Numbered from the stretch's first letter, positions 1 through 7,392 are shown. The stretch is 12,062 bases of DNA from an uncultured Novosphingobium sp. (GCA_937860195.1 CALMBN010000039.1:1-12062), one strand, 5' to 3'. The notes: generated from the letters alone by a model not told the origin. A program made the numbers and translations.

Positions 1-1449
1 GTCGCTCGCCAACCGCTCGCCCAGAAGGCGGCGACCGGTCATCCAGGTGAAGATGACGAAACCGATCCCCGCTGCCACCACGAGCGGCACCCAGCCGCCT
101 TGCGGGACCTTGAGCAGGTTTGCACCGAGGTAGGCCATGTCGACCACTATAAACACTGCAACCAGCGGCAGCGCCTTCCACAGCGGCCAACGCCACAGAC
201 TGATCAGCACCGCCGCCAACAGGATCGTGTCGATGAACATCGCACCGGTCACCGCGATGCCATAGGCTGCGGCGAGATTGCTGGAGGAACGGAAGAACAG
301 CACCAGCACGATAACCATGATCATCAGCCCCCAGTTTATCACCGGAATATAGATCTGCCCGGCGGCCGAAGCACTGGTGTGCTTGATCTGCATCCGCGGC
401 ATGAAGCCAAGCTGGATCGCTTGCTGGGTCAGGCTGAACGCGCCCGAGATCACGGCCTGACTGGCAATAATCGTCGCGGCCAGGGCCAGAAAAATGACCG
501 GAATTCGGACAATATCCGGGATCATCAGGAAGAACGGGTCCTTGATCAGCAACGCGGCCTGATCCGGCGTGGTCGAAAGCACCATCGCCCCCTGCCCCAT
601 GTAATTGAGCATCAGCGATGGCAGCACGAAGGTCATCCAACTGACCCCGATCGGCTTGCGACCGAAGTGGCCCATATCGGCATAGAGCGCTTCGGCTCCG
701 GTCACGGCGAGCACGACAGAGCCCATCGCCACAAAGGCACGAAACCCATCCGCCATGAAGAATTTGACCGCGTTGAGCGGATTGATGGTTTCAAGAATGA
801 TTGTCGGCATCGCGATCAGGTGCATCAATCCCATCGCTGCCAGGGTGAAGAAATAGAGCAGCATGATCGGCCCGAACAGCTTGCCGACCCTCTCCGTCCC
901 GCGCGCCTGGATCGCAAACAAGCCAAACAGGATGGCCACCGCCAGCGGCACGATCCATGTCTTGAAGCCGGGATTAACGTATTGCAGACCCTCGGTCGCC
1001 GAAAGCACCGACATCGCCGGCGTGATCATCGAATCGCCATAGAACAGCGCCGTTGCGAACACGCCAAGCAAGATGAACGGCCCGGTCCACTTGGCGCTTT
1101 CCGACTTGCGATTGATCAACGCGAGCAATGCGAGACTGCCGCCCTCGCCCTTGTTGTCGGCCTTCATGATCGTCAGGACGTATTTGAACGTCACCACGAT
1201 CATCATCGACCAGAACACCAGGCTCAGCACGCCATGGATATGGACCGGATCGACCTGAATTCCTGGCGCCCCATGGTGCGAGGCAAAAGTCTCGCGAAAT
1301 GCGTAAATCGGGCTGGTTCCGATATCACCGAACACCACACCAATCGCGCCGATCGCCAGCGCCACCACGCCGCCATGGTGATGACCGTGGCTATCGAAAG
1401 TTTGGCCGGACGAAGTGCCTTCGTCTGCGGCTTCAACTGGATCACTCAT
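1..1449 (-). CDS. kup: Kup family potassium uptake transporter (3' end outside window)
   Basis: Kup (TrkD) proteins are inner-membrane K+ uptake systems, thought to work as H+/K+ symporters. The minus frame from ATG 1449 stays open for 483 codons to the window edge. The family signature [11 protein letters not shown] lies at residues 41-51. It is followed by many hydrophobic segments and by family-like stretches such as [16 protein letters not shown] and [15 protein letters not shown] short His-rich stretch (HGHHHGG) precedes the first membrane segment. Kup proteins are usually about 620-640 residues, so roughly the first three quarters are present; the missing part should be mainly the C-terminal soluble region. 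A purine-rich AAGGGGG lies about 12 bases before the ATG, a slightly long spacing. The gene follows cycH by 75 bases on the same strand, and no terminator is visible between them. Identification is firm; H+ coupling is family knowledge. Confidence 0.95.
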   Translation of the reverse strand, partial: MSDPVEAADEGTSSGQTFDSHGHHHGGVVALAIGAIGVVFGDIGTSPIYAFRETFASHHGAPGIQVDPVHIHGVLSLVFWSMMIVVTFKYVLTIMKADNKGEGGSLALLALINRKSESAKWTGPFILLGVFATALFYGDSMITPAMSVLSATEGLQYVNPGFKTWIVPLAVAILFGLFAIQARGTERVGKLFGPIMLLYFFTLAAMGLMHLIAMPTIILETINPLNAVKFFMADGFRAFVAMGSVVLAVTGAEALYADMGHFGRKPIGVSWMTFVLPSLMLNYMGQGAMVLSTTPDQAALLIKDPFFLMIPDIVRIPVIFLALAATIIASQAVISGAFSLTQQAIQLGFMPRMQIKHTSASAAGQIYIPVINWGLMIMVIVLVLFFRSSSNLAAAYGIAVTGAMFIDTILLAAVLISLWRWPLWKALPLVAVFIVVDMAYLGANLLKVPQGGWVPLVVAAGIGFVIFTWMTGRRLLGERLASD

Positions 1450-1524
1450 GCAACCCGCAACCCCCTTGAGTCGGCGTAAGAAAACCAGTCTAGCACCAGG
1501 CGAAACCCCGGTCCAGAAATGCCG

Positions 1525-2166
1525 CTATGGCACAGCGCCTTGATCCTGCGCGGCGATGAAAGCATCAAGCCGTTCAAGCCGCATAGTCAGATCTGTTTTC
1601 CATGGAGCATCAGGCGGAGCGCTCGCCAGCAAATCAACCCACTGCGCACGACCTTCTTTCAATTGCCCGCTGCTGGTGAACGCAAGGCCCAGAAAGAACC
1701 TGGATCCAGGATGCTGCGGATCGGCCAAGGCAGCGCGGCGGTAGGCATAGAGCGCCGCCGGAGTCAGCCTCCCGTCGGCATGGGCGACCAGGTTGTTGGC
1801 GAGCGAAAGCCAGGCATCGGCATTGTTCGGATTCTGCTCAATCGCACCCAGCACCACACCCGCAGCATTGCCAAACTGACCATTGCGGGTCATCGCATCG
1901 GAAATGACCATCCACTGGTTGGGCATGGTGCCATTGCCGGCCAGCTTCTGGCGCACATCGACCAGTGCCGCCCCGTTGGTGGCAAGCCGCTGATTGGCCT
2001 CCTTGGGGGCACCGGGCAGGACCGGACCGGCCTGCAAGGCAAATCCTGCGAGACCCAATGCAAAGGCGCCGCCGGTCATTCTCCAACTTTTACGCGGCAC
2101 CTTCAAACCGAGTGCAAGCAGTGCAAAGCCGGCCAAGCCAAGCGCAATCGCCAAGACCAGGTTCAT
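1525..2166 (-). CDS. CycH/CcmI-like TPR protein of cytochrome c maturation
   Basis: This 213-residue protein has two hydrophobic segments (about residues 1-20 and 32-50). A periplasm-type domain with tetratricopeptide character follows, for example NADAWLSLANNLVAH, LYAYRRAALADPQHPGSRFF and LGLAFTSSGQLKEG. In System I, CycH/CcmI holds apocytochrome c for the heme ligation complex CcmF-CcmH. The layout matches the short CycH found in sphingomonad ccm clusters, and its place at the end of the ccm run supports the call. The ATG at 2166 has a good ribosome binding site (GGAGGA, 8 bases upstream) and overlaps the stop of the preceding 20-codon ORF as ATGA. The frame is intact. Because its usual partner CcmH is missing here and CcmF is altered, the present role is uncertain. 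TPR proteins are hard to assign by sequence alone, so the call leans partly on context. Confidence 0.75.
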   Translation of the reverse strand: MNLVLAIALGLAGFALLALGLKVPRKSWRMTGGAFALGLAGFALQAGPVLPGAPKEANQRLATNGAALVDVRQKLAGNGTMPNQWMVISDAMTRNGQFGNAAGVVLGAIEQNPNNADAWLSLANNLVAHADGRLTPAALYAYRRAALADPQHPGSRFFLGLAFTSSGQLKEGRAQWVDLLASAPPDAPWKTDLTMRLERLDAFIAAQDQGAVP

Positions 2167-2225
2167 GCCCGCTTTCCTCCGGTGAACTGCTGGCGCAGAA
2201 TCGTTGTGGCAAACAAATGCCTCAT
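2163..2225 (-). CDS. 20-codon ORF coupled to ccmF and cycH; possible ccmG/ccmH remnant
   Basis: The ORF encodes MRHLFATTILRQQFTGGKRA. Its ATG (2225) overlaps the ccmF stop as ATGA, and its own TGA overlaps the cycH ATG (2166) as ATGA, so it is linked by overlapping stop/start codons on both sides. A GAGG lies 8 bases before its start, and the SD of cycH (GGAGGA) lies inside it. In related clusters this slot normally holds ccmG (thioredoxin-like) and ccmH (apocytochrome reductase). One reading is that an internal deletion fused the first codons of one of those genes to the last codons of the other. Another is that it serves as a translational bridge. I cannot recognise a family from 20 residues, so the remnant idea is inference. 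Confidence 0.35.
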   Translation of the reverse strand: MRHLFATTILRQQFTGGKRA

Positions 2226-3793
2226 CGCCCCTGCCTCATCCGACGGTAAGCGATCTTGTCTTTCGCAATGACCCGCCGCAGGTCGCTTTGAACCCGGCCA
2301 ATCAGCGCGAGCAGGCCACCCAGCGCGATCAGCAGACCGCCATACCAGATCAGCGTCACGAATGGCTTCCACCACAGCCGCAGTTGCCAGCGGTCTTCGC
2401 TCACTTCATCGCCAATCACGGCATAGAGTTGGCCGTTCCATCGCGTCGCCACAGCCGCCGCGTTGGTGCCATGTTGCGGTGACCAGAACGTGCGGGCCTG
2501 CGGCATAAGCGTTTGGGCTGAGCCGCCATCATAGCGGACCTGCAACGTCGCCTGAAGCGCAGTCCAATTGGGGCCGGCCACCGGATCAACCCGGGCGAGT
2601 TCGGCTTGCCAAGGCCCAACCTGCACCGTGTCGCCTTGCCTCGCTGCGACCAGCCGCTCCACTGTGAAGGCGCGGTCTGCCGCGATTCCAAACAGCGCCG
2701 CCGCAACCCCAAGGTGCGCTATGGCAACGCCCCAGTGCGGAAGTGTTGCCATCCGCAATTTTCGACCACGCAAGGGAACCAGGCTCACAAGCGCCACTAT
2801 GGGGGCAAGAGCGATTCCCAGCCAAGGCAGCTTCATCAGCATCGCCGCAAGCAGTGCCGCGTTCATCGAGTGGAAATCCGCCCAGAGCTGCTTGCCCATT
2901 GCCCAGGTCAAAAATGGATGAAACGTGCCAACCAATGACATTGCAAAGGTCAGCGCGCCCAGCGCTATCGTCCGGCTTCTGAGCGCATCACGGGCAGCAA
3001 GCGCCGAATTGGAATGGAGCAAGGCGATCGCAGTCAGCCATGACAGCACGCTGGCGTTCGTGGCACTATCCCCCGGCCACCAGTCAGCCCGACCATTCGC
3101 ATGGTATGCCAGAAAGGAGCCGGTCGTGATTCCGACGGTAAGGAAGATCCAGGCACCAAGCACCCATGGCCGCATCGCGCGGGCGAAAGCAGGGCCTATT
3201 TGGCGGGTGATCAGCGCGCCAACCATAAAGCTGAAGGCTACTGATAGCCCGACATAGCCGGTGTAAAGCGCCAGTGGCTGGAATGCGAGGCCCGCATCTT
3301 GCAGCAGTTGATTGAGGCCAAGCCCCTCTTTCGGCGCTGGATTGGCCCGCACGAACGGGTTCATGACGAACAACAAAAATGCGTAGATACCGATGCTGAC
3401 GAAGGCTTGGGCAGCCAGTGTTGCCAGCATTGTCCGCTCGGGCAAACGCCGCTCAACCAGCGCGATAAAACCACCGGCCAGACCCATCAGCGTTACCCAC
3501 AGCAGCAGCGCGCCTTCGAGGGTCCCCCAGGCTCGCGCGAACTTATCGAGAAATGGCGTGGCCGAATGCGCGTTCTTGGCGACCAGCAACACCGAAAGGT
3601 CGGTCACACAAAAAAGATAGATCAGAACTGCAAAGGCCAGCGCCGCCATCAAGCCTTGCGCCATTGCCGCCGGCCGCACCAGATCTGTCACCGCCTGCGT
3701 GTTGCGGGTGAGTGACAGCCCCCCCGCGACCAATTGAAGGAGTGCCAAGGCCGCAGCGAACCAGAGCGCCGCCAAGCCAAAGCTGGCGATCAC
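2222..3793 (-). CDS. ccmF: CcmF-like heme lyase subunit, short and lacking key motifs
   Basis: CcmF is the polytopic inner-membrane core of the System I heme ligase, passing heme from holo-CcmE to apocytochrome c. The GTG start at 3793 overlaps the ccmE stop (GTGA). Family-like parts are the N-terminus (VTDLSVLLVAKNAHS, residues 63-77), His260 in LLHS, His360 in AHLG, and the C-terminal block GPNWTALQATL...RWNGQLYAVI...LRLWWKPFVTLIWYGG. At 523 residues it is about 120-130 short of the usual 640-650. The deficit falls between His260 and His360, where the normal LVRSGVLTSVHAF segment with one heme-binding His should be. The tryptophan motif (normally like WWFWDPVENAS) reads WWPGDSATNAS at 238-248. 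The usual HPP histidine is replaced (FQP, 171-173), and the NHEGS-type histidine is lost (TLEGA, 91-95). No stop or frameshift is seen. The protein is probably not a normal CcmF; it could be decayed or repurposed. Confidence 0.8.
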   Translation of the reverse strand: MIASFGLAALWFAAALALLQLVAGGLSLTRNTQAVTDLVRPAAMAQGLMAALAFAVLIYLFCVTDLSVLLVAKNAHSATPFLDKFARAWGTLEGALLLWVTLMGLAGGFIALVERRLPERTMLATLAAQAFVSIGIYAFLLFVMNPFVRANPAPKEGLGLNQLLQDAGLAFQPLALYTGYVGLSVAFSFMVGALITRQIGPAFARAMRPWVLGAWIFLTVGITTGSFLAYHANGRADWWPGDSATNASVLSWLTAIALLHSNSALAARDALRSRTIALGALTFAMSLVGTFHPFLTWAMGKQLWADFHSMNAALLAAMLMKLPWLGIALAPIVALVSLVPLRGRKLRMATLPHWGVAIAHLGVAAALFGIAADRAFTVERLVAARQGDTVQVGPWQAELARVDPVAGPNWTALQATLQVRYDGGSAQTLMPQARTFWSPQHGTNAAAVATRWNGQLYAVIGDEVSEDRWQLRLWWKPFVTLIWYGGLLIALGGLLALIGRVQSDLRRVIAKDKIAYRRMRQGR

Positions 3794-4248
3794 TCGGTCT
3801 TTTCCACCGCCTGGCGGGCTTGCGCTTCAGTCATGTCTTTCATTTCACGCGGAACATATTTCTCGTCATGCTTGGCAAGCAGATTGTCAGCGACAAACGT
3901 GCCGTCAGCACGGCGTTTGCCTTCGGCCACCACGCCAGAATTCTCCTTGAACAGGTCCGGCACGATACCTTTGAACTCTACCGGGATGCGCGCCTTGCCA
4001 TCCCCAACGACGAAGCGAACGGTTACACCGTCAGCGGCTGTTTTGATCGAACCGGTTTCGACCATGCCCCCCAAACGTACCGCCCGGTCCAATGCCGGGG
4101 GATCGTCCTGCATCTGGGTCGGCAGATAGAAAAATGACGCTTGATTGCGAAGCGACCAGGCCGCCAGCAACCCTGCCCCGATCAGCGCCACCAGCGCAAT
4201 CAGGACCAGGACCAACCGCTGGTGTTTGGCTTTTAGAGGGCTGCTCAT
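3790..4248 (-). CDS. ccmE: Cytochrome c maturation heme chaperone CcmE
   Basis: CcmE is a membrane-anchored periplasmic chaperone that binds heme covalently through a histidine and carries it from CcmC/CcmD to CcmF. The 152-residue product has a short basic N-terminus (KAKHQR), one membrane anchor (about residues 11-31) and an OB-fold domain. RLGGMVETGSI and VRFVVGDGKARIPVEFKG match the family pattern. The heme-binding motif HDEKY is present, with His127 as the expected covalent site and Tyr131 as the axial ligand. Length is normal. The ATG at 4248 overlaps the ccmD stop as ATGA, and its stop overlaps the ccmF GTG. It appears fully intact, in contrast to its neighbours ccmC and ccmF. Confidence 0.93.
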   Translation of the reverse strand: MSSPLKAKHQRLVLVLIALVALIGAGLLAAWSLRNQASFFYLPTQMQDDPPALDRAVRLGGMVETGSIKTAADGVTVRFVVGDGKARIPVEFKGIVPDLFKENSGVVAEGKRRADGTFVADNLLAKHDEKYVPREMKDMTEAQARQAVEKTE

Positions 4249-4385
4249 CGATCCCGGGCCTCTTCCCGGCGGGCCTCGGCGCGGCGCATAGCCCGCACAC
4301 TGCCGCCGATCAGCAACGCGGTTGCCAGAACCGTGACTGCAAATGCTCCGCTAACGTAGGGCCAATGGTTCAGAGATTCAGCCAT
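4245..4385 (-). CDS. ccmD: Small heme exporter-associated protein CcmD
   Basis: This 46-residue protein begins MAESLNHWPYVSGAF. It has one membrane segment (about residues 10-30) and then a strongly charged tail rich in Arg and Glu (MRRAEARREEARDR). That is the usual plan of CcmD: one helix, the aromatic-rich N-terminal W-x-Y-V-x-x-A/S-(F/Y) pattern, and a basic cytoplasmic tail. CcmD helps release holo-CcmE from the CcmABC complex. Its start lies inside the end of ccmC (8-base overlap), and its stop overlaps the ccmE start as ATGA. CcmD sequences are poorly conserved, so the call rests on size, topology and position, which all agree. Confidence 0.85.
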   Translation of the reverse strand: MAESLNHWPYVSGAFAVTVLATALLIGGSVRAMRRAEARREEARDR

Positions 4386-5109
4386 CAATTGCCTCCATCG
4401 CGCGACGACGCAGACGGGCCTCCGCCTGCGATTCCGCGAGAATTGTTCGCATCCGCATCAATACGACCGCACCGAAAATCAGCGAGAAGCCAAGCGTTGA
4501 GGCGAGCAGCCCGTATAGAAACTCCGGCGCCATTTCGCTCTTGCCCGCACTGATCGAAGGCGGCTGATGCAGACTGTTCCACCACAGCACCGAATAATGG
4601 ATGATCGGAATGTTCACAGCTCCAACCAGACCGAAGATCGCGGGAAGCCGCGAGCCGCCCTCCCCGTCACGATTGGCCGCGTCGGCCAGTGCGATATAAC
4701 CGCAATAGACAAAGAACAGCACCAGCATCGAAGTTAGTCGCCCATCCCAGACCCACCAGGTTCCCCAGGCCGGGCGGCCCCAGAGCGAGCCAGTGGCAAG
4801 GCACAGCAACGAAAAAATCGCGCCAGGCAAGGCAATCGCCCTTCCGGCGATACCAGCCAAGGGATGCCGCCAGACCAGCTCGGTCAGGCTGGCCACCGCA
4901 ATCGCGCTCCACCCGCCCATGCCAAGCCAGGCGGTAGGCACGTGAGCGAACAGAATTCGGACTGAATCGCCTTGCAAACGCTCCGCAGGTACGCCCAGCA
5001 GACCTCAGCCCAGCGCCGCCAGCGTGAGCACGATCCCAGACCAGAGCAGAGGCCCGGTCAGCGCACGGGCGAGACGCAGAAAACGGGCAGGATTGGCGTA
5101 AGCGTGCAT
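4378..5109 (-). pseudogene. ccmC: ccmC, heme-handling protein, interrupted by in-frame TGA at codon 35
   Basis: CcmC is the inner-membrane protein that presents heme to CcmE. Read from ATG 5109 (AAGGG 3 bases upstream), the frame begins MHAYANPARFLRLARALTGP and enters the first membrane helix. It then meets TGA at 5007-5005 (codon 35) and resumes in the same frame as GLLGVPAERLQGDSVRILF. Total span is 243 codons plus stop, the normal CcmC length. Downstream of the stop everything looks intact: His56 in FAHVP, the WWD motif WGTWWVWDGRLTS (115-127), NIPIIHYSVLWWN and LHQPP. A restart at TTG 4977 (codon 45) would give 199 residues but lose the first membrane helix, and no well-spaced SD is seen there. 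One base change accounts for the lesion, so a sequencing error is possible; real inactivation fits the altered ccmF and missing ccmG/ccmH. Confidence 0.85.
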
Positions 5110-5222
5110 GGACCCTTGATCTCAAACTGTTGGGCCACCGTTTGGCAGGAGCGCCCTCGTGCGGCAAGCGGCAAGTGCCCGCCTCAGCCAAATACTGCCC
5201 TGACCTTACTCAAGGGTAAAAA

Positions 5223-5300
5223 TGGGGCGATCGAGGAGGCTCGAACTCCCGACCTCCGGTACCACAAACCGGCGCTCTAACCAACTGAGCTACGATCGCC
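5223..5300 (-). tRNA. tRNA-His (anticodon GTG)
   Basis: The reverse complement folds as a full cloverleaf. The acceptor stem is GCGATCG paired with CGATCGC. There is an extra 5' G (G-1, position 5300) opposite discriminator C73, the hallmark of tRNA-His. The D-arm contains AGCTCAGTTGGTTAGAGC. The anticodon stem CCGGT/ACCGG encloses loop TTGTGGT with anticodon GTG, and the T-arm loop is TTCGAGC. The 3' CCA is encoded (5225-5223) and is followed at once by five T residues, which may aid termination. It lies 113 bases upstream of ccmC on the same strand. Confidence 0.97.
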
Positions 5301-5320
5301 ACGACAAGCCTTGGGAACCC

Positions 5321-5349
5321 AATTCTTGCAGGCGCGCGCCTTTGCACAA
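5321..5349 (-). promoter_or_regulatory. Possible promoter of the tRNA-His gene
   Basis: On the minus strand TTGTGC (5349-5344) and AGAATT (5326-5321) are separated by 17 bases and end 20 bases before the tRNA 5' end, giving a start site near 5314. The match to a housekeeping -35/-10 pair is partial. The spacer holds the palindrome GGCGCGCGCC. Confidence 0.25.
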
Positions 5350-5488
5350 GCGCAGCACTATTGGAAGGGAAAACTGGCAAATGTCTCCCAAGCCTGCGCC
5401 AATGCAATCATCGTTATCGGAACAGAGGGAATTATTTAACCAGCCTTGGATAGGCTACCAGGGATTAGCCGTAACCAGGGGTCGAAAT

Positions 5489-5818
5489 ATGGCGGCAAAG
5501 TTGCAATTGGAAAGCGCTGCGGTCAAGCCTCCGCACAAGGAAAAGCGCAGGATCAGCCGGTTCTTGGCAAGCAGCCGAGTGCTGGTCCGTTCCAGCCATG
5601 GCGACAGCTGCAAAGCCCAATTGAAGGATGTATCGATCTTCGGCTGCCTGCTCCAGACCAACGCCGAATGGCTCCGGACCGGAATGTTCGTATCGATCAA
5701 CCTGTCGAGCGACTGGTCGATTCAAGCGATCGTCCGCTGGGCCCGCAATGGCTCTGCCGGGGTAGAGTTCCTGCGCTCAATCAGCGAGGCAGATGCCCTC
5801 GAAATTGCTCGCGACTAG
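5489..5818 (+). CDS. Single-domain PilZ protein (putative c-di-GMP receptor)
   Basis: PilZ domains bind cyclic di-GMP and change the activity of partner proteins in motility, polysaccharide or envelope pathways. From ATG 5489 the product is 109 residues. It has an RxxxR motif (RRISR, 20-24), then DxSxxG (DVSIFG, 47-52), and a typical PilZ C-terminal strand pattern (AIVRWARNGSAGVEFL). Both ligand-binding motifs are intact. ATG 5489 has AGGGG 7 bases upstream. An upstream in-frame ATG at 5381, with GGAAGGGA about 10 bases before it, would give 145 residues, but the extra 36 residues do not look domain-like. The start is therefore open. This is the only protein gene on the plus strand; it stands alone between the divergent tRNA-His and the convergent rpmE, so its partner cannot be inferred. 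Confidence 0.85.
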   Translation: MAAKLQLESAAVKPPHKEKRRISRFLASSRVLVRSSHGDSCKAQLKDVSIFGCLLQTNAEWLRTGMFVSINLSSDWSIQAIVRWARNGSAGVEFLRSISEADALEIARD

Positions 5819-5823
5819 CTCAG

Positions 5824-5856
5824 AATAAAAACGGGCGGCCCGCGAAGGCCGCCCGT
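5824..5856 (-). terminator. Intrinsic terminator of rpmE
   Basis: A perfect 10-bp stem (ACGGGCGGCC at 5831-5840 with GGCCGCCCGT at 5847-5856) has a 6-base loop. On the minus strand it is followed by TTTTTATT. It starts 25 bases past the rpmE stop. The plus-strand PilZ gene ends at 5818, just before the hairpin; on that strand no T-run follows, so termination there is less certain. Confidence 0.93.
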
Positions 5857-5881
5857 GGTGATTCCGGCTGGGTTGCAGCGC

Positions 5882-6109
5882 TCAGCTCTTCTTGAGCGAA
5901 AGCCCGCCAAAGCGCTTGTTGAACTGCGCCACACGGCCGCCCTGATCAAGCTGGCGCGTACCGCCAGTCCAGGCCGGGTGCGAAGTCGGATCGATTTCCA
6001 GCACCAGCGTGTCGCCTTCCTTGCCCCAGGTGGAGCGGGTTTCGAACACGGTGCCATCGGTCATCTGGACCTTGATGGAGTGATAGTCAGGATGTCCTTC
6101 GGCCTTCAT
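5882..6109 (-). CDS. rpmE: 50S ribosomal protein L31
   Basis: L31 is a small large-subunit protein that bridges to the small subunit. The 75-residue product carries [39 protein letters not shown] and FNKRFGGL, matching alphaproteobacterial L31. It has no cysteines, so it is the zinc-free (C-) form. The ATG at 6109 has only a weak purine stretch upstream (GAAAGA). The gene lies 79 bases downstream of fabZ and ends at a strong terminator. A perfect hairpin in its leader (6130-6147) could be a regulatory site. Confidence 0.97.
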   Translation of the reverse strand: MKAEGHPDYHSIKVQMTDGTVFETRSTWGKEGDTLVLEIDPTSHPAWTGGTRQLDQGGRVAQFNKRFGGLSLKKS

Positions 6110-6129
6110 GGCAATTGTCTTTCGCTGTT

Positions 6130-6147
6130 GGCCGGTTCCGACCGGCC
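6130..6147 (-). promoter_or_regulatory. Hairpin in the rpmE leader
   Basis: GGCCGGT (6130-6136) and ACCGGCC (6141-6147) form a perfect 7-bp stem with a 4-base loop. The hairpin ends 20 bases before the rpmE ATG. No T-run follows on either strand, so it is not a standard terminator. It could shape the rpmE leader, stabilise the 3' end of fabZ mRNA, or have no function. Confidence 0.4.
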
Positions 6148-6188
6148 CGAATGGGAAGGCGCGCCCTTAGCGAGCCATTGCGGAGAAA

Positions 6189-6650
6189 TCAAGCGTCGGC
6201 GATCATCGCGGTAAACTGCACATCGCAGGTCACCTTGCCCTCGACCGAAGCCTTGCCCCAGAACTTGCAGACCCGGCTGCGTTTCTGGACGAATCCCGCT
6301 TCCAAAGTCAGCAGCACCCCAGGTTCAACCGGAGCGCGGAACTTCGCCTCTTCGATCGCCATGAAATAGACCAGCTTGCCGGTCCCGGCGAGGCCGAGGC
6401 TTTCGATTGCCAGAATTCCGGCGGCCTGGGCCAGTGCCTCGATCTGAAGCACCCCCGGCATGATCGGGCGGCCCGGGAAATGCCCCTGGAAAATGCCTTC
6501 GTTGAAACTCACTGCCTTGACCGCAGTGATCGATTCTTCGCTGACTTCGATTACCCGATCAACCAGCAGCATCGGGTAGCGATGCGGCAAGGCGGCCAGA
6601 ATCTTCGGGATATCATAGGCCGAAGAGGCCGGTGTGGTTTCATCGCTCAT
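6189..6650 (-). CDS. fabZ: 3-hydroxyacyl-ACP dehydratase FabZ
   Basis: FabZ removes water from 3-hydroxyacyl-ACP in the cytosolic type II fatty acid synthesis cycle. The 153-residue product has the hot-dog fold signature: [11 protein letters not shown] (23-33), then [20 protein letters not shown] (56-75) with catalytic His57 and Glu71. The downstream strands [16 protein letters not shown] and [12 protein letters not shown] also fit. Length is normal for the family. The gene starts 19 bases after the skp stop on the same strand, so it is probably co-transcribed with bamA-skp. In E. coli lpxD sits between skp and fabZ and lpxA follows; both are absent here. Confidence 0.97.
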   Translation of the reverse strand: MSDETTPASSAYDIPKILAALPHRYPMLLVDRVIEVSEESITAVKAVSFNEGIFQGHFPGRPIMPGVLQIEALAQAAGILAIESLGLAGTGKLVYFMAIEEAKFRAPVEPGVLLTLEAGFVQKRSRVCKFWGKASVEGKVTCDVQFTAMIADA

Positions 6651-6669
6651 ACCGGCCCCCAGGGTTTGC

Positions 6670-7392
6670 TTAGCGGCCTTCGGGCTGCGGACCAGTCGGA
6701 CGCGGTGCCGGGGCAGCGGCCGGGACCGGGACCGGTGCCTGACCTTGTTGCTGAGCCTGCTGTTCGCGCATCTCGCGTGGCAGCCAGCCCTGCGGCGGGA
6801 CCAGAATGGCGTTCGGGATCAGAATATTCAGTTCTGCAATGATTGCCGGGGTCAATTCATAGGCATTGGCCCGCGCGATCACCGAATCCGGTCCGAGCAG
6901 CAGCGTAACCCCGCGCTTGGCCATTGCGTTCTGAACCGCCTGGTTGAGCTTTTCACTGATCTGTTCATTCACATAGGCTTCCGAGAGCAGCACCGGCATC
7001 AGGATCTGCTGGATTTCCTGCTTGCCGCGCTCCTGACGCTGCTGAATCGCGGCATAGCCTTGCTGAAGGACGGCATCCGGCTTCTTCGCTGTGCGATCGG
7101 CGTTGAAACGCTCGACCAGAACCTTGAGTTCGCCATCGATCTGCAGGGCCCGTGCCTGCGCCGCATCGTAGGTCGCCTTGTAGGTCACTTGCCGCTGCTG
7201 CACGGCAACCTGGTAAGCGTTTGAATTGAGGATTGCGGCCTCAAGGTTGGCAACACCCAGCCCGGGAATGATTGTGCCGCCAGGAGCGGACGCAACCGGG
7301 GCAGCCTGAGCGGGCTTTTTTTGCGCCGCAAGCGGGGCGGCCAGCGCCAGCGCCAGCGCGGCGCCGCAAAGGATTTTGAAAGTCTTGGTCAT
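6670..7392 (-). CDS. skp: OmpH/Skp family periplasmic chaperone
   Basis: Skp (OmpH) is a periplasmic chaperone that holds unfolded outer-membrane proteins on their way to BamA. The 240-residue product starts with a signal peptide ([20 protein letters not shown], likely cleavage after LAA at residue 23). A Lys/Gln/Ala-rich helical region (about 45-135) follows that fits the coiled-coil tentacles of the family, for example [20 protein letters not shown]. The C-terminal 30 residues are rich in Pro, Ala and Gln ([15 protein letters not shown]), a low-complexity tail. At 240 residues it is longer than E. coli Skp (about 160) but typical of alphaproteobacterial homologues. Its ATG overlaps the bamA stop (TGATG). 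Skp sequences diverge strongly; position right after bamA is the best support. Confidence 0.88.
   Translation of the reverse strand: MTKTFKILCGAALALALAAPLAAQKKPAQAAPVASAPGGTIIPGLGVANLEAAILNSNAYQVAVQQRQVTYKATYDAAQARALQIDGELKVLVERFNADRTAKKPDAVLQQGYAAIQQRQERGKQEIQQILMPVLLSEAYVNEQISEKLNQAVQNAMAKRGVTLLLGPDSVIARANAYELTPAIIAELNILIPNAILVPPQGWLPREMREQQAQQQGQAPVPVPAAAPAPRPTGPQPEGR

Noticed and set aside
100..1479. A 459-codon open frame on the plus strand opposite kup
   Set aside because: Its translation is dominated by His, Arg, Gln and Asp as in a codon shadow; the minus frame is clear Kup with membrane helices and the GDIGTSP motif.
1519..2271. A 250-codon plus-strand frame opposite cycH
   Set aside because: Low-complexity shadow translation; the minus-strand cycH has membrane segments, TPR character, a good SD and operon overlaps.
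5005..5007. The ccmC TGA as a selenocysteine codon
   Set aside because: It falls inside a hydrophobic membrane helix with no redox motif, and no selenocysteine insertion element is evident.
5160..5175. Direct repeat of GCGGCAA twice upstream of ccmC
   Set aside because: Two copies of 7 bases in GC-rich DNA is expected by chance.
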